A stretch of 64,000 nucleotides of DNA from Anaerovirgula multivorans (lineage in GTDB: Bacteria; Bacillota; Clostridia; Peptostreptococcales; Natronincolaceae), in contig NZ_FZOJ01000002.1 in the NCBI RefSeq assembly GCF_900188145.1, positions 62,001-126,000 of the forward strand, read 5' to 3'. Positions 8,644 through 16,441 of the stretch are shown one piece after another (positions within the stretch are counted from its first letter, which is position 1; the number at the start of each line of letters is the position of its first letter). Under the pieces are notes generated by a model. That model searched no databases. It had not been told where the DNA came from and was given only the letters and a program-made list of their open reading frames with translations. Both the position numbers and the translations under genes were made by a program.

Positions 8644-8836
8644 TCCGTAAAGTAATATTCTTTAAATTTTCCATCTGTAAATTTAATTTCATAAGGATAA
8701 CATTCAGTGACTACCCCGTTTTCATATTCAATGATTCCAAAGGTGAATATAGATGCTCCCCGCTTAATTAACTTGATTAGCAAAGCTTCTTTTTCGTCTG
8801 TCCACTTCTTACCTGCGTTATAAGTTCTTACCCCAT
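8640..8836 (-). pseudogene. small phage gene broken by a 1-nt frameshift at its start codon
   Basis: An open frame of 63 codons, VRTYNAGKKWTDEKEALLIK... ending KEYYFTD, has no start codon. Just upstream, an ideal GGGGGG RBS and an ATG at 8836 read ATG GGG TAA. One extra G in the GGGG run would give ATG GGG GTA AGA and restore a 65-residue protein. The KKWTDEKEALLIKLI segment resembles a Myb/SANT-like HTH. Either a real single-base deletion or a homopolymer sequencing error. Confidence 0.65.
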
Positions 8837-8846
8837 CAAATCCCCC

Positions 8847-9182
8847 CTATTCTTCCTCTATTTTCAACATCTTCCTAAACTTCCACCCTCGGCCTTTAAG
8901 CTTCTCAACATGCATCATCACAGCAGATTTTAAAGCTTTGGGATACTTTTCTAGTATCTTTTCAATGATGCCTATAGCAACCTGTATAACATCTAATGCC
9001 TCACTCAATACACATTCTGCCGCCGCCTGTTCATCCTTCAATACAGTTTTGTCTTTGCATTTTGAAGAGTAGTCTAGTATCTCTATAGCCGTCCTTAGTT
9101 CATACGATTCCTCTCTAAGCTTCTTCAAATGTTCATTCCAGTCGTGGTCTTTCTCCAGCACCGGTAGTTTTATATCAATCAT
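8847..9182 (-). CDS. MazG-like nucleotide pyrophosphohydrolase-type phage protein
   Basis: 111 residues, all-helical. EESYELRTAIEIL and ECVLSEALDVIQVAIGIIEKI give the paired acidic helices of MazG-like enzymes. These hydrolyse NTPs or dNTPs in phage nucleotide metabolism. It is shorter and more divergent than full MazG, so the activity is inferred. The ATG overlaps the preceding gene's stop (TAAATG). Confidence 0.6.
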   Translation of the reverse strand: MIDIKLPVLEKDHDWNEHLKKLREESYELRTAIEILDYSSKCKDKTVLKDEQAAAECVLSEALDVIQVAIGIIEKILEKYPKALKSAVMMHVEKLKGRGWKFRKMLKIEEE

Positions 9183-9344
9183 TTAATTTCCCCCTCTATA
9201 CTTCTTACCAAATCCCCTATAACACTGTTTTGCCCTTTGCTTTTGCTCATACAGATACATACTGTATTCTGTTTCCTTTTTCTTCTCTCGTTTTGCTTTC
9301 CTTGCAAATATTTCACGTTTGAATTCTTCTTTGCTTGGTAGCAT
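9183..9344 (-). CDS. 53-aa basic phage protein
   Basis: MLPSKEEFKREIFARKAKRE continues to a Lys/Arg-rich C-terminus (KKYRGGN). The ATG at 9344 is preceded by GGGGAATCACC. High basicity suggests nucleic-acid contact, but nothing more can be said. The stop is directly upstream of the MazG-like start. Confidence 0.55.
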   Translation of the reverse strand: MLPSKEEFKREIFARKAKREKKKETEYSMYLYEQKQRAKQCYRGFGKKYRGGN

Positions 9345-9364
9345 GGTGATTCCCCTTTCGCCTT

Positions 9365-9384
9365 AATATTGTAATGCGACTTAA
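9365..9384. repeat. stop-codon-associated 20-bp motif, copy 3
   Basis: Minus strand TTAAGTCGCATTACAATATT, including the stop codon of the gene at 9381. Confidence 0.65.
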
Positions 9385-9578
9385 TTGTGTTTTCTAACCC
9401 AATTACTGTAATAGGTTTCGCAAGTTTTGTAATCACCTTCACAAAGAATCTCTCCACAATCATCTTTAGTAAGAGCAATGCCCTCATTACCCATTACGCA
9501 AGCCTGTGCAAGTCCATTTTTCTTTTTAGTATTATTAATTGACCCACGTTTAAGAACATACCATTTTTCATTTTTCAT
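9381..9578 (-). CDS. hypothetical phage protein
   Basis: 65 residues (MKNEKWYVLKRGSINNTKKK...), with cysteines at ACVMG, DDCGE, LCEGD and TCETY. Strong RBS AGGAGGTAAATATTA. No family recognised. It sits between ssb and the small basic protein. Confidence 0.6.
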   Translation of the reverse strand: MKNEKWYVLKRGSINNTKKKNGLAQACVMGNEGIALTKDDCGEILCEGDYKTCETYYSNWVRKHN

Positions 9579-9624
9579 TAATATTTACCTCCTTATTTAT
9601 TTCGCCTAATCAAAATGCTGTGTC

Positions 9625-10035
9625 TTAGAATGGAACAGATTCATCCGAATCATCTATAACTTGAAAATCATCTAAGTCAATGTCGGAATCACTCAATTTA
9701 CCGTTGAAATCTTCTTGAGATTCTTTCTTGCCCCACTCTAAAAATTCTATTTGGTTAGCTACAATCTCCGTAACATACCTTTTTTCACCATTTTGAGTTT
9801 CGTAGGATCTCGTCTGCAACCTTCCCTCAATGCCTACTAATCTCCCTTTAGCTAAGTAGTTTGCACAGTTTTCCGCAGTTTTTTTCCATACTACAACGTT
9901 GAAAAAATCAGCTTCATTTGTTTTTGAAAAAGGTCTATTAACTGCTATGCTAAAGGCAGCTACTGCTTTTCCGCTTGCTGTGAAGCGTAATTCAGGGTCT
10001 TTTGCCATGCGACCAATCATAACTACTGTATTCAT
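9625..10035 (-). CDS. ssb: phage single-stranded DNA-binding protein
   Basis: 136 residues with the OB-fold pattern of SSB: MNTVVMIGRMAKDPELRFT, AVAAFSIAVNRPF, FFNVVVWKKTAENCANYLAKGRLVGIEGRLQ and the acidic C-terminal tail ending DDSDESVPF. It coats ssDNA in replication and in RecT-mediated annealing. It has a short linker, as is usual for phage SSBs. The start overlaps the stop of the upstream small gene (GAATGA). Confidence 0.95.
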   Translation of the reverse strand: MNTVVMIGRMAKDPELRFTASGKAVAAFSIAVNRPFSKTNEADFFNVVVWKKTAENCANYLAKGRLVGIEGRLQTRSYETQNGEKRYVTEIVANQIEFLEWGKKESQEDFNGKLSDSDIDLDDFQVIDDSDESVPF

Positions 10036-10184
10036 TCCTTTTCACTCTCCTTTGTCTCTTTCTCCATCCTCTTTGTTGCCCTAAGTAAAATTAATCCTAT
10101 ATCGCTTATTTCATCATCATCTAGGTATATTGCTATCCGATTCATTACTTCTAAAAATTCTCTTACTTTAGCCATATCAGGCAT
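10032..10184 (-). CDS. 50-aa hypothetical phage protein
   Basis: MPDMAKVREFLEVMNRIAIY continues LDDDEISDIGLILLRATKRM. It is helical, with an acidic centre and basic end. The RBS AGGAGGGGG precedes the ATG at 10184. The stop overlaps the ssb start by 4 nt (ATGA), so the two are coupled. Confidence 0.6.
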   Translation of the reverse strand: MPDMAKVREFLEVMNRIAIYLDDDEISDIGLILLRATKRMEKETKESEKE

Positions 10185-10302
10185 TATTTTCCCCCTCCTT
10201 CTCAATCAACTCTATCCCACCGCCTAATAACTCATGATAATCTCGTCCGTCTATACTGTTGTCTGCTATTTGTTTTGCTAGATTCCATGCTTGTTGGTTC
10301 AT
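10177..10302 (-). CDS. 41-aa hypothetical phage protein
   Basis: MNQQAWNLAKQIADNSIDGR DYHELLGGGI is the bulk of the ORF. The 3' end overlaps the next start by 8 bp and contains that gene's RBS. It is supported mainly by packing and by a weak TAGGGC site before the ATG; function unknown. Confidence 0.45.
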   Translation of the reverse strand: MNQQAWNLAKQIADNSIDGRDYHELLGGGIELIEKEGENNA

Positions 10303-10346
10303 GCCCTACGAATCCCCCTCTGGCTTTTCAATTCTTTCAACCTCCC

Positions 10347-10367
10347 ATAATTGTTATATGCAACTAA
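10347..10367. repeat. stop-codon-associated 20-bp motif, copy 4
   Basis: On the minus strand it reads TTAGTTGCATATAACAATTA plus T, with the TAG stop of the gene at 10364 inside it, then GGGAGG. Confidence 0.6.
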
Positions 10368-10669
10368 TCTAGTTTTTCAATATCTTCATCTAAGTTGCAA
10401 ATAACTTCATCTAAGACTTCGTCATTTCCTAGATAGTCCCCGTTATAGTAATAATTTGTCATCGTGAAAGACTTTCTTTCTACGCTAAATTTTTCTAACA
10501 AACAATCTGAACAAATTAACTTTCCATTATACGTATATTCAGCTTTATGCCCGCATTCGCACTTGGAAGAGTGCATTTTACAGAAATTATTAGATGGCCT
10601 GTTTAACTCGTATACACAAAACGCGCCGTAACTATCTGCCCAGAAACAGTTGTCGCAGTTTTTACCCAT
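10364..10669 (-). CDS. cysteine-rich (double zinc-ribbon-like) phage protein
   Basis: 101 residues. The first 60 hold CDNCFWADSYGAFC, NNFCKMHSSKCECGH and ICSDCLLEK, enough for two zinc sites; the tail is acidic. RBS AAGGAGGAGGG. Similar CxxC-W-x-C small proteins occur in phage early regions. Function not known. Confidence 0.65.
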   Translation of the reverse strand: MGKNCDNCFWADSYGAFCVYELNRPSNNFCKMHSSKCECGHKAEYTYNGKLICSDCLLEKFSVERKSFTMTNYYYNGDYLGNDEVLDEVICNLDEDIEKLD

Positions 10670-10672
10670 TTT

Positions 10673-10807
10673 TTAACCCTCCTCCTTAAATTCCGTACAA
10701 ACGTCATCTTCTCTAACGATTTTCTCGTGCAGAACGCAATATAATCTATCGTCACAATCCGTTAGCATTGAATGTCCACACGCTAGACAATCCCTGTAAT
10801 CTTCCAT
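10673..10807 (-). CDS. 44-aa cysteine-rich phage protein
   Basis: MEDYRDCLACGHSMLTDCDD continues RLYCVLHEK and DDVCTEF. It has five cysteines in 44 residues, resembling a single zinc finger of the CxxC...C...C type. It starts after GGAGGGTTAAAC and ends in the RBS of the next gene. Confidence 0.55.
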   Translation of the reverse strand: MEDYRDCLACGHSMLTDCDDRLYCVLHEKIVREDDVCTEFKEEG

Positions 10808-10809
10808 GT

Positions 10810-10995
10810 TTAACCCTCCAATACAATTTTTTTGTAAGCATCGTTTAATCTTGCTTTTATGCTTTTTTTACTAGATGTTTCAAGTAATTCATATAGCATT
10901 TTTTCATCTATACCTTTAAATCTTTCTTCGCAACATATTGTAATATCAGAATAAGGTTCTCCACAATAGTCTATTAAGTGCATTCGCCACACCAC
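10810..10995 (-). CDS. hypothetical phage protein
   Basis: Up to 61 residues; the start is uncertain. GTG at 10995 gives MVWRMHLIDYCGEPYSDITI, while ATG at 10983 begins at MHLIDYC. The C-terminal half (EKMLYELLETSSKKSIKARLNDAYKKI) is helical. No family recognised. Confidence 0.5.
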   Translation of the reverse strand: MVWRMHLIDYCGEPYSDITICCEERFKGIDEKMLYELLETSSKKSIKARLNDAYKKIVLEG

Positions 10996-11032
10996 ATATC
11001 TAACTCGCCTATTTTCACTTTTTATTACCTCC

Positions 11033-11052
11033 CATATTTGTTATACGACTTA
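11033..11052. repeat. stop-codon-associated 20-bp motif, copy 5
   Basis: Minus strand TTAAGTCGTATAACAAATAT, including the TAA stop of the gene at 11050, followed by GGGAGG. Confidence 0.65.
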
Positions 11053-11835
11053 ACCATCGTAGCAATCACAAGCTATATCCAACTCTCCTAGAACACCACA
11101 TATAGATACTTGTGATTCAACCCCATTGATAAAGTCTTCCCAACTATAATTTCTTCCGAGTCCTTGAATCGTCAAAAGATTGCCTTTTGCATTTCTTTCT
11201 ATGCTTATCGCTCTGCTGTATAGTTCTGGGTGCTCTTTTTTAAGCTTTTTAATTTCATGCTTTTTCATGCTTGGGCAAAAGAAGCAAGAAGATTTACCTG
11301 GCAATGGTAGTCTGTATTCTTGTATTTTTCTGATGCAATCTTCCCTGTGCCATCCCCAATCGATTAATGCATATACTTTTTTATATTTTTTGTCTTGAAG
11401 ATCATATACAAAAGCATTTGACTTTCTGCGTTCCTCACCAGCATCATAACCTATATATTTATTCACCTTCTCACCATTGCTCCATATTTGCTTAAATGCC
11501 TCATAGTTATTGCAAAATTTGTCCTGTGGAGCAACTTTGAATCTTACAGAGCATTGCTTGCGACCATACGCTATAGACGGAAGATTTTTATAATGCAGAC
11601 AATGTTCTTCTAAGGTTACTCTATTTCCATCCTCGTCTAAATTTCTAACAACAGTTATTTCTGGCATATCGTGATTTTTTAGCCATCTATTCATAATCTC
11701 CACGTATTTATATGTATATGGCATTTCAGCTCCAGTGTCTGCAAATAAAATTAAATCAACTGGTATTTTTCTCTCATACATTCCTATTAGCATAGCTGTA
11801 CTATTTGTACCGCCTCCGAAAGATACTATATTCAA
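11050..11835 (-). CDS. phage PAPS-reductase/PP-loop family protein
   Basis: 261 residues from a TTG start (AAAGGAG upstream). The PP-loop SFGGGTNSTAMLIGMYER at the N-terminus is followed by LILFADTGAEMPYTYKYVEIMN. Cysteines occur in YGRKQCSVRFKVAPQ and GKSSCFFCPSMKK. This is the phosphoadenosine phosphosulfate reductase-like domain seen in many phages and in DndC. In phages it may modify DNA or sulfur metabolites; the substrate cannot be told from sequence. Confidence 0.8.
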   Translation of the reverse strand: MNIVSFGGGTNSTAMLIGMYERKIPVDLILFADTGAEMPYTYKYVEIMNRWLKNHDMPEITVVRNLDEDGNRVTLEEHCLHYKNLPSIAYGRKQCSVRFKVAPQDKFCNNYEAFKQIWSNGEKVNKYIGYDAGEERRKSNAFVYDLQDKKYKKVYALIDWGWHREDCIRKIQEYRLPLPGKSSCFFCPSMKKHEIKKLKKEHPELYSRAISIERNAKGNLLTIQGLGRNYSWEDFINGVESQVSICGVLGELDIACDCYDG

Positions 11836-11917
11836 ATTTAATCACTCCTTTTGTTGCGTATAATCTAAATGCTACGTCATATCCTCCCCTGCCTACCAAG
11901 ATGCATTATCAGTAATA

Positions 11918-12712
11918 CTAACTAGTAAGCCTATGGTTAAGATTTGCTCCTTGCAATTCAATCAACCGACCTTTGCACATTTGTATTATTCTGCTGCCGA
12001 TACCCTCGTCAATGTCTAGTATTTTATCTGTGTTAAGTTCGCTGGAAATAACGACAGGCAAACCTTTAAGATATCTGTAGTTGATAATTTCAAACATAAT
12101 ATTAGTATCAGATGCAGAAATTCTGCCTTTGTAAAGATCGTCTACCATCAATACGCTAGCTGTTTTATACTTAGCGATTTCCCTTTGATAGTTTACTTCA
12201 TCAGTTATGCATTGCTTAAGGTGTGTAATGACATCCCGATATGGCATATAAAGCACTGGCACCAGCTTTTTCATTAGATTATTTGCTATAGCTATGGATA
12301 AGTGGGTTTTACCTGATCCAACTTGCCCTAAAAATGCTATAGAGTTGCTAACTTGTTTTGATATTTCTTCAAAACCCATGACATATTCCATAGCTGTCTG
12401 TTTTGCTATCTTAATTTCGTTTGATTTGTTATCTGCGCTGAAATTTTTAAACGTCTTTTGTTTAAAAGCCTGTGATATGCCCGATGCTTCAAGTATTCTT
12501 TCGTATCGACGCAACTCTTGACACTCGCAAGGTCTAGCAGAATTCCCATTGATTATAAATTCTCTATCTTGACATTTAGGACATCTATATAAGGTCTCCG
12601 TAGTCTTTAGGTTCTCCTGTTCCTCCTGTTGCAAGGTATTTGCTTTTATCGAATCTAGGCGCTCTTGAACTTTTTTCATTAGAAGGCTGCTCGTTTCCAA
12701 TTTTCCCACCAC
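11918..12712 (-). CDS. DnaC-like helicase-loader ATPase
   Basis: 264 residues from GTG at 12712. An N-terminal zinc ribbon (YRCPKCQDREF and ARPCECQELRR) precedes an AAA+ domain with Walker A LGQVGSGKTHLSIAIAN and Walker B ASVLMVDDLYKG. It loads replicative helicase at the phage origin. The start is uncertain: an ATG at 12679 would shorten it. Either way it overlaps the upstream replication gene by about 95-128 bp. Confidence 0.88.
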   Translation of the reverse strand: MVGKLETSSLLMKKVQERLDSIKANTLQQEEQENLKTTETLYRCPKCQDREFIINGNSARPCECQELRRYERILEASGISQAFKQKTFKNFSADNKSNEIKIAKQTAMEYVMGFEEISKQVSNSIAFLGQVGSGKTHLSIAIANNLMKKLVPVLYMPYRDVITHLKQCITDEVNYQREIAKYKTASVLMVDDLYKGRISASDTNIMFEIINYRYLKGLPVVISSELNTDKILDIDEGIGSRIIQMCKGRLIELQGANLNHRLTS

Positions 12713-13469
12713 CTTTCTCGCAACTGGCTACTATTTCATTCGTGTAATTTTCATCTAGATAATCTACATAGCCGCTATTAAAAAAGGTCGATCCATAAGG
12801 ATATTTTTCTATAGGTCGGTTTTCCCTCATCATATCCTGCTTAAATCTACTAATACATCTTTCGAGATGCTCAATGCCTATCTCGTGAAGTTCTTTCTTT
12901 TTAGTATCACTTACTTGCCCCTTTCCTTTCTTCCTAGGATATAAGCTCCAAAGATGCTCAAAGGTATTAGTATATTTACTTTTATTTTCTTTACTTTCTT
13001 TTCTTTTCTTTTCTTTTATAGCATTGCGGTTGCATTGCGGTTGCATTGCATCTGCATCTATATTTTCTTCTTCTTCTTTTGCGTTATCAAAGCTATTGGA
13101 ATCACTTGGTTTATTCCAACGCGCCTCTGCTGCTTTCCTGGCTTTTTCTGACTTTTGCTCCTTAACTTGCATACGCTTTAGTAATGAGTTTGACCATAGA
13201 AAATTGTCATCACTAGCAAATAATTCAAAGTCATTTATGCAATCATTTATGTAGCATTGCGCTTGCTCTGCGGTGCATTGCATCTGCATTGCTAATGCAT
13301 TATAGATATGCTTGTTAAGCTTTAATTTATAGTTTTCTTGCTCTCGAAGAAGCTCCACGATCATCCAGTACCAGCCATAACCTTCTGAACCATAGACACT
13401 TCTCATTGCTAAAATTTTAGGGTCATGCCTTGCATTGCTATCATGTGAAAAATAATAAGCTTCCTTCAT
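12585..13469 (-). CDS. phage replication protein with DUF4373 (Lin1244/Lin1753) N-terminal domain
   Basis: 294 residues. The first ~120 match the DUF4373 winged-helix domain (EAYYFSHDSNARHDPKILAM, GSEGYGWYWMIVELLREQ, KARKAAEARW). A low-complexity linker (MQPQCNRNAIKEKKRKESK) then leads to a DnaD-like region with HLWSLYPRKKGKGQV. It probably recognises the origin and recruits the loader encoded next. Its 3' end overlaps that gene unusually far. Confidence 0.82.
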   Translation of the reverse strand: MKEAYYFSHDSNARHDPKILAMRSVYGSEGYGWYWMIVELLREQENYKLKLNKHIYNALAMQMQCTAEQAQCYINDCINDFELFASDDNFLWSNSLLKRMQVKEQKSEKARKAAEARWNKPSDSNSFDNAKEEEENIDADAMQPQCNRNAIKEKKRKESKENKSKYTNTFEHLWSLYPRKKGKGQVSDTKKKELHEIGIEHLERCISRFKQDMMRENRPIEKYPYGSTFFNSGYVDYLDENYTNEIVASCEKGGGKIGNEQPSNEKSSRAPRFDKSKYLATGGTGEPKDYGDLI

Positions 13470-13533
13470 CTACTCCCCCCTCCCCCTTAAAACATTAATC
13501 TTCTCTCTCATGAAATTCCCCCTTAATTACCGA

Positions 13534-13827
13534 TTAAAATGGTGGCGAACCTATGTGTTTTTCATGTATTTCAAATTGTTTAAACCATTCCTTTGCATCG
13601 TGCTCAAATATTCTATTGTGCTCAAAATCGTTATTTACTTGAAATGCTTTGTTTTTTACAGTAAATCTATCTTTCTTCTCTATATAATCTGAAAGCCTAA
13701 CTTTTACATAAGCAGGATCCTCCCACCATTGATTCCCGATTTTCCAATTGTATATTTTCCCATCCAGCAGTAGGACACTTGCATTTACATTATGAGGATA
13801 AATGTCGCTCCAATGTTTGAACATCAT
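13534..13827 (-). CDS. hypothetical phage protein
   Basis: 97 residues, rich in aromatic residues (MMFKHWSDIYPHNVNASVLL, NWKIGNQWWEDPAYVKVRL). Not recognised. It lies between the nuclease and replication genes and starts 22 bp before the nuclease stop. Confidence 0.55.
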   Translation of the reverse strand: MMFKHWSDIYPHNVNASVLLLDGKIYNWKIGNQWWEDPAYVKVRLSDYIEKKDRFTVKNKAFQVNNDFEHNRIFEHDAKEWFKQFEIHEKHIGSPPF

Positions 13828-13848
13828 ATTAAACCTCCTTCTATAATT

Positions 13849-14631
13849 CTATAATTCAGAGTAATGAATAACCCCAGTTAACTTTTTGTTAGATTTGCAA
13901 AAATCGCACCTGCCGCAACTCTCTGGCTCCAAATCTCCATTCTTAACTTTTATAATCCTTTCGATGTTGCTTTCAATCTTCATCAACTCGTGTTCTATCG
14001 TGTCAACGTCAAAGCTTATGACAGCCTTATCTGGTGGGTTTTCTTTTGTAGCTGCCACCAATAACCCTTCCATGTAATCAACCATACTGGTGCTAATCCT
14101 AATCACTTCACTATAGACAGCAATTTGAGTGGTGTATCCGTAAAACTCAACGAAGTTTTGGCTTATACCTTCCTTGTGATTATAATGCCGCTTATGGAGG
14201 CTCTGAACGGCCTTTAAATCGCTGAAACGTTTCTTAGAAGGGTTATAGTTGTCTATCATGATTTTCCACGGAATACCGAATAATTCTGCGGTCATAACGA
14301 CTTCTTTTTCTCCTTCGAGTGCCATCATGCATAACTTATCTGTTTCTAAAGTTTTGATCATTTCATTGAGAATTTTATAATTAGCTTTTAACTGTCCTTT
14401 GGTTTCTCCCCTGGAAGAATTTAGACTGGGATTTTCTAGTTTAAATTCTTCTAACTTGCCCTCATTCCAAGCATGTAAGTATTTCCCCTCAATAAAACAT
14501 TCCTTTTCTTCTCTATGATGTTCTTTGTTCAGTTCTGCCATGGTCCTAGCTTCGCAATCTAAAAAGGCTTTGTACTGGCTAACCGACATAAATTTGCGAT
14601 TAGCCTCAGTACTAAAATAATCATTCCTCAA
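13849..14631 (-). CDS. RecE-like PD-(D/E)XK exonuclease
   Basis: About 260 residues. The conserved opening RNDYFSTEANRKFMSVSQYK fits phage DUF3799/RecE-type nucleases. It is followed by ECFIEGKYLHAWNEG, then PWKIMIDNY and FSDLKAVQSLH as likely PD and ExK motifs, and a Cys cluster CGRCDFC near the end. I place the start at a TTG (14631) overlapping the recT stop; a longer frame to 14667 is possible. It resects DNA to make the ssDNA used by RecT. Confidence 0.8.
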   Translation of the reverse strand: MRNDYFSTEANRKFMSVSQYKAFLDCEARTMAELNKEHHREEKECFIEGKYLHAWNEGKLEEFKLENPSLNSSRGETKGQLKANYKILNEMIKTLETDKLCMMALEGEKEVVMTAELFGIPWKIMIDNYNPSKKRFSDLKAVQSLHKRHYNHKEGISQNFVEFYGYTTQIAVYSEVIRISTSMVDYMEGLLVAATKENPPDKAVISFDVDTIEHELMKIESNIERIIKVKNGDLEPESCGRCDFCKSNKKLTGVIHYSEL

Positions 14632-15433
14632 CAACTTCACTAGTCTCACTCTCCTCCACTTCTTCATATTCTGCTTCTACAAATTCAGCTTCTAGTGAAG
14701 ATTTAGGCTTGTCTGTCTTGCCCTCTTGCTTAAACTCCATGCCGCTACCTTCGTCAAAAGCTTGTTTCTGCTCTATAGTGTCAAAGTCAAGCTCAATTAG
14801 TTTGCAAAGCCTTCTTAAAACTGTTTTCTTGTACATTTCGCCAGTAGACTCAATCCATGCCTTAGAATATTTGCCTTCTTTATCTGCTTTTGCATATGCT
14901 TTTTTTACAGATTCTATCTCTTCTACACTCATGGTGTCATAGATCATGGAGCCATTTTCGTAATATGCCACAGCAAATGCACCTAATATTTTGTTATTAT
15001 TAAAAGGTTTGGGCTTAAAGTTGATAACTTGCTTACCATCTTTGACTCCCTCTTCAAACTCATCACCCTCCCTGACTAACTTTGCATATATATCTTTAAT
15101 AGTGTTGATACTATATTTTTTAGCCAGTTTAATTTCGCCCTTATAATCCGTTTGAAATTCCAATGTTTTAATCCATGAATTCCCTGCCTTCTTGTTATAA
15201 ACAATGGCATAGCATTCTTTGTTAAAAAAATCTAATCCTAGAAAAGCACCTTTCAACATTGTTCTAGCCACACTCTTCGGTTCTACCGATTCAATATCTT
15301 TGGTATCCTGCAGGACTGTCATGCAGTTTTGTAAAAACCTCGTTTGATTAAACCCCTTTGGTAACGCATCTGCTTTAGCTTTAAGCAATGTATTCAAATT
15401 TTGATGTACTACAGTTAGATGTTTTGCATCCAC
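14621..15433 (-). CDS. recT: RecT-family single-strand annealing protein
   Basis: 270 residues from GTG at 15433 (RBS GGAGAGG). Family hallmarks are TRFLQNCMTVLQDT, ARTMLKGAFLGLDFFNKECY, GNSWIKTLEFQTDYKGEIKLAK and KKTVLRRLCKLIEL. It anneals complementary ssDNA for phage recombination, paired with the nuclease downstream. An acidic Glu/Ser-rich C-terminus ends the protein. Confidence 0.92.
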   Translation of the reverse strand: MDAKHLTVVHQNLNTLLKAKADALPKGFNQTRFLQNCMTVLQDTKDIESVEPKSVARTMLKGAFLGLDFFNKECYAIVYNKKAGNSWIKTLEFQTDYKGEIKLAKKYSINTIKDIYAKLVREGDEFEEGVKDGKQVINFKPKPFNNNKILGAFAVAYYENGSMIYDTMSVEEIESVKKAYAKADKEGKYSKAWIESTGEMYKKTVLRRLCKLIELDFDTIEQKQAFDEGSGMEFKQEGKTDKPKSSLEAEFVEAEYEEVEESETSEVVEE

Positions 15434-15750
15434 TATGCACCTCTCCTTTCTAATAAGCTGTCCCTGTGATATTCCGCTTCTTCGAGTCTTTTCCTTAGGT
15501 GGAAGTTATCATCATGCAACTGATCTTCTAACTCTGCAATGCGATTTTCTAAATCATTGATAGTAACCTCGTTTAAGGCTTCATCTATAGTAGTTAGTAA
15601 TTTTTCAAGTTGTTCATCCGTCATGAAAATTAGGTTTTCTTGTATATTTAATACTCTGTATTTTCTACCTTCACTTTCTCTTTCATCCGATACTTTTATT
15701 TCAATTTTTTCTTCTCTATCTAACATAATGTGTACATATGTGTTTATCAT
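15433..15750 (-). CDS. coiled-coil phage protein
   Basis: 105 residues. A beta-rich N-terminal half (MINTYVHIMLDREEKIEIKV) is followed by a coiled coil (NDLENRIAELEDQLHDDNF and on to the end). RBS GGGGAGG. It overlaps recT by one base, suggesting a role alongside recombination, but no family is known to me. Confidence 0.55.
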   Translation of the reverse strand: MINTYVHIMLDREEKIEIKVSDERESEGRKYRVLNIQENLIFMTDEQLEKLLTTIDEALNEVTINDLENRIAELEDQLHDDNFHLRKRLEEAEYHRDSLLERRGA

Positions 15751-15804
15751 TGTTTTTACCTCCCCGATATGGTATACTCTACTTAATAAGATTTTCTAAA
15801 GCCC

Positions 15805-15894
15805 TTATTGCTTCCCGGCATGGGCTTTTCTCATTTCCTGCTGTAAGTACTCCTTAAATTCTTTAACAGTGCCTACTAATACGTATTTCCTCAT
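15805..15894 (-). CDS. 29-aa phage microprotein
   Basis: MRKYVLVGTVKEFKEYLQQE and nine further residues. An exceptionally good RBS (AAAGGAGTGAAAACC) precedes the ATG and overlaps the stop of the upstream gene. The 3' end of the ORF lies in a hairpin (AAAGCCC...GGGCTTT, about 15800-15830) that could attenuate transcription. Small, so moderately supported. Confidence 0.45.
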   Translation of the reverse strand: MRKYVLVGTVKEFKEYLQQEMRKAHAGKQ

Positions 15895-15899
15895 GGTTT

Positions 15900-16124
15900 T
15901 CACTCCTTTGGCATTTTAATACTTTTAACACCTGTTTCTATTAGTAGTTGAATAGTTTCTAGCACTTCCATTGCTCTTTCTTTTGTTGCATATTCTCCTA
16001 ACACCAAATATGGTTGTATATCTTCGTTTTTGTAATCATCTTCACAAACGCTTTTCCCTAAAACAAATAAATTATTACACTGCTTTAAACATTTTCTATC
16101 TTGACTTCTAACCCAAATCCCCAT
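15900..16124 (-). CDS. small conserved phage protein
   Basis: 74 residues: MGIWVRSQDRKCLKQCNNLF, then LGEYATKERAMEVLETIQ. The MGIW(V/I)RSQD start and LGEY.TKERA.EVL.EIQ pattern is widespread in Firmicute phage early regions; function unknown. RBS AAGGGGG. Confidence 0.7.
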   Translation of the reverse strand: MGIWVRSQDRKCLKQCNNLFVLGKSVCEDDYKNEDIQPYLVLGEYATKERAMEVLETIQLLIETGVKSIKMPKE

Positions 16125-16134
16125 AATATCCCCC

Positions 16135-16392
16135 TTAATTCAGTAATTTCTTATTCGATAGACAATCACAATCGTAAAGTTGCTTGGCTACAGGGCAGTT
16201 TTGGCAAGCTGCTTTTAAAGGTTCATTACTACCTAATACCTCCGCTATGGATACCACCTTGTCCAAATCCACCCTATCCCTACTCTCTATCCTGCTTATA
16301 GTGCTTGTATCTAAGTTTGTCATTACTGCAATATCCTCCAATCTGTAACCTTTCTCAACTCTCACTTGTTTAATTGCTTGACCTATAGTCAT
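16135..16392 (-). CDS. XRE-family helix-turn-helix protein with Cys-rich tail
   Basis: 85 residues from the ATG at 16392 (AGGAGA upstream). An HTH occupies residues ~3-60 (IGQAIKQVRVEKGYRLEDIA, TNLDTSTISRIESRDR). A cysteine-rich end follows (ACQNCPVAKQLYDCDC) that might hold a metal. An early-region phage regulator distinct from the CI/Cro pair at 18.5-19.3 kb. Confidence 0.75.
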   Translation of the reverse strand: MTIGQAIKQVRVEKGYRLEDIAVMTNLDTSTISRIESRDRVDLDKVVSIAEVLGSNEPLKAACQNCPVAKQLYDCDCLSNKKLLN

Positions 16393-16441
16393 TTTTATCA
16401 ATCTCCTCTCTTTTTCTTTGGTTTATATTTAATAACATCTA

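Noticed and set aside
12954..13254. overlapping plus-strand ORFs over the GCATTGC-rich stretch
   Set aside because: They are shadows of the low-complexity linker of the DUF4373 protein; no RBS and biased composition.
13498..13533. 13-codon ORF MREKINVLRGRGE upstream of the replication gene
   Set aside because: Too short, and its end coincides with the RBS of the DUF4373 gene; read as leader sequence.
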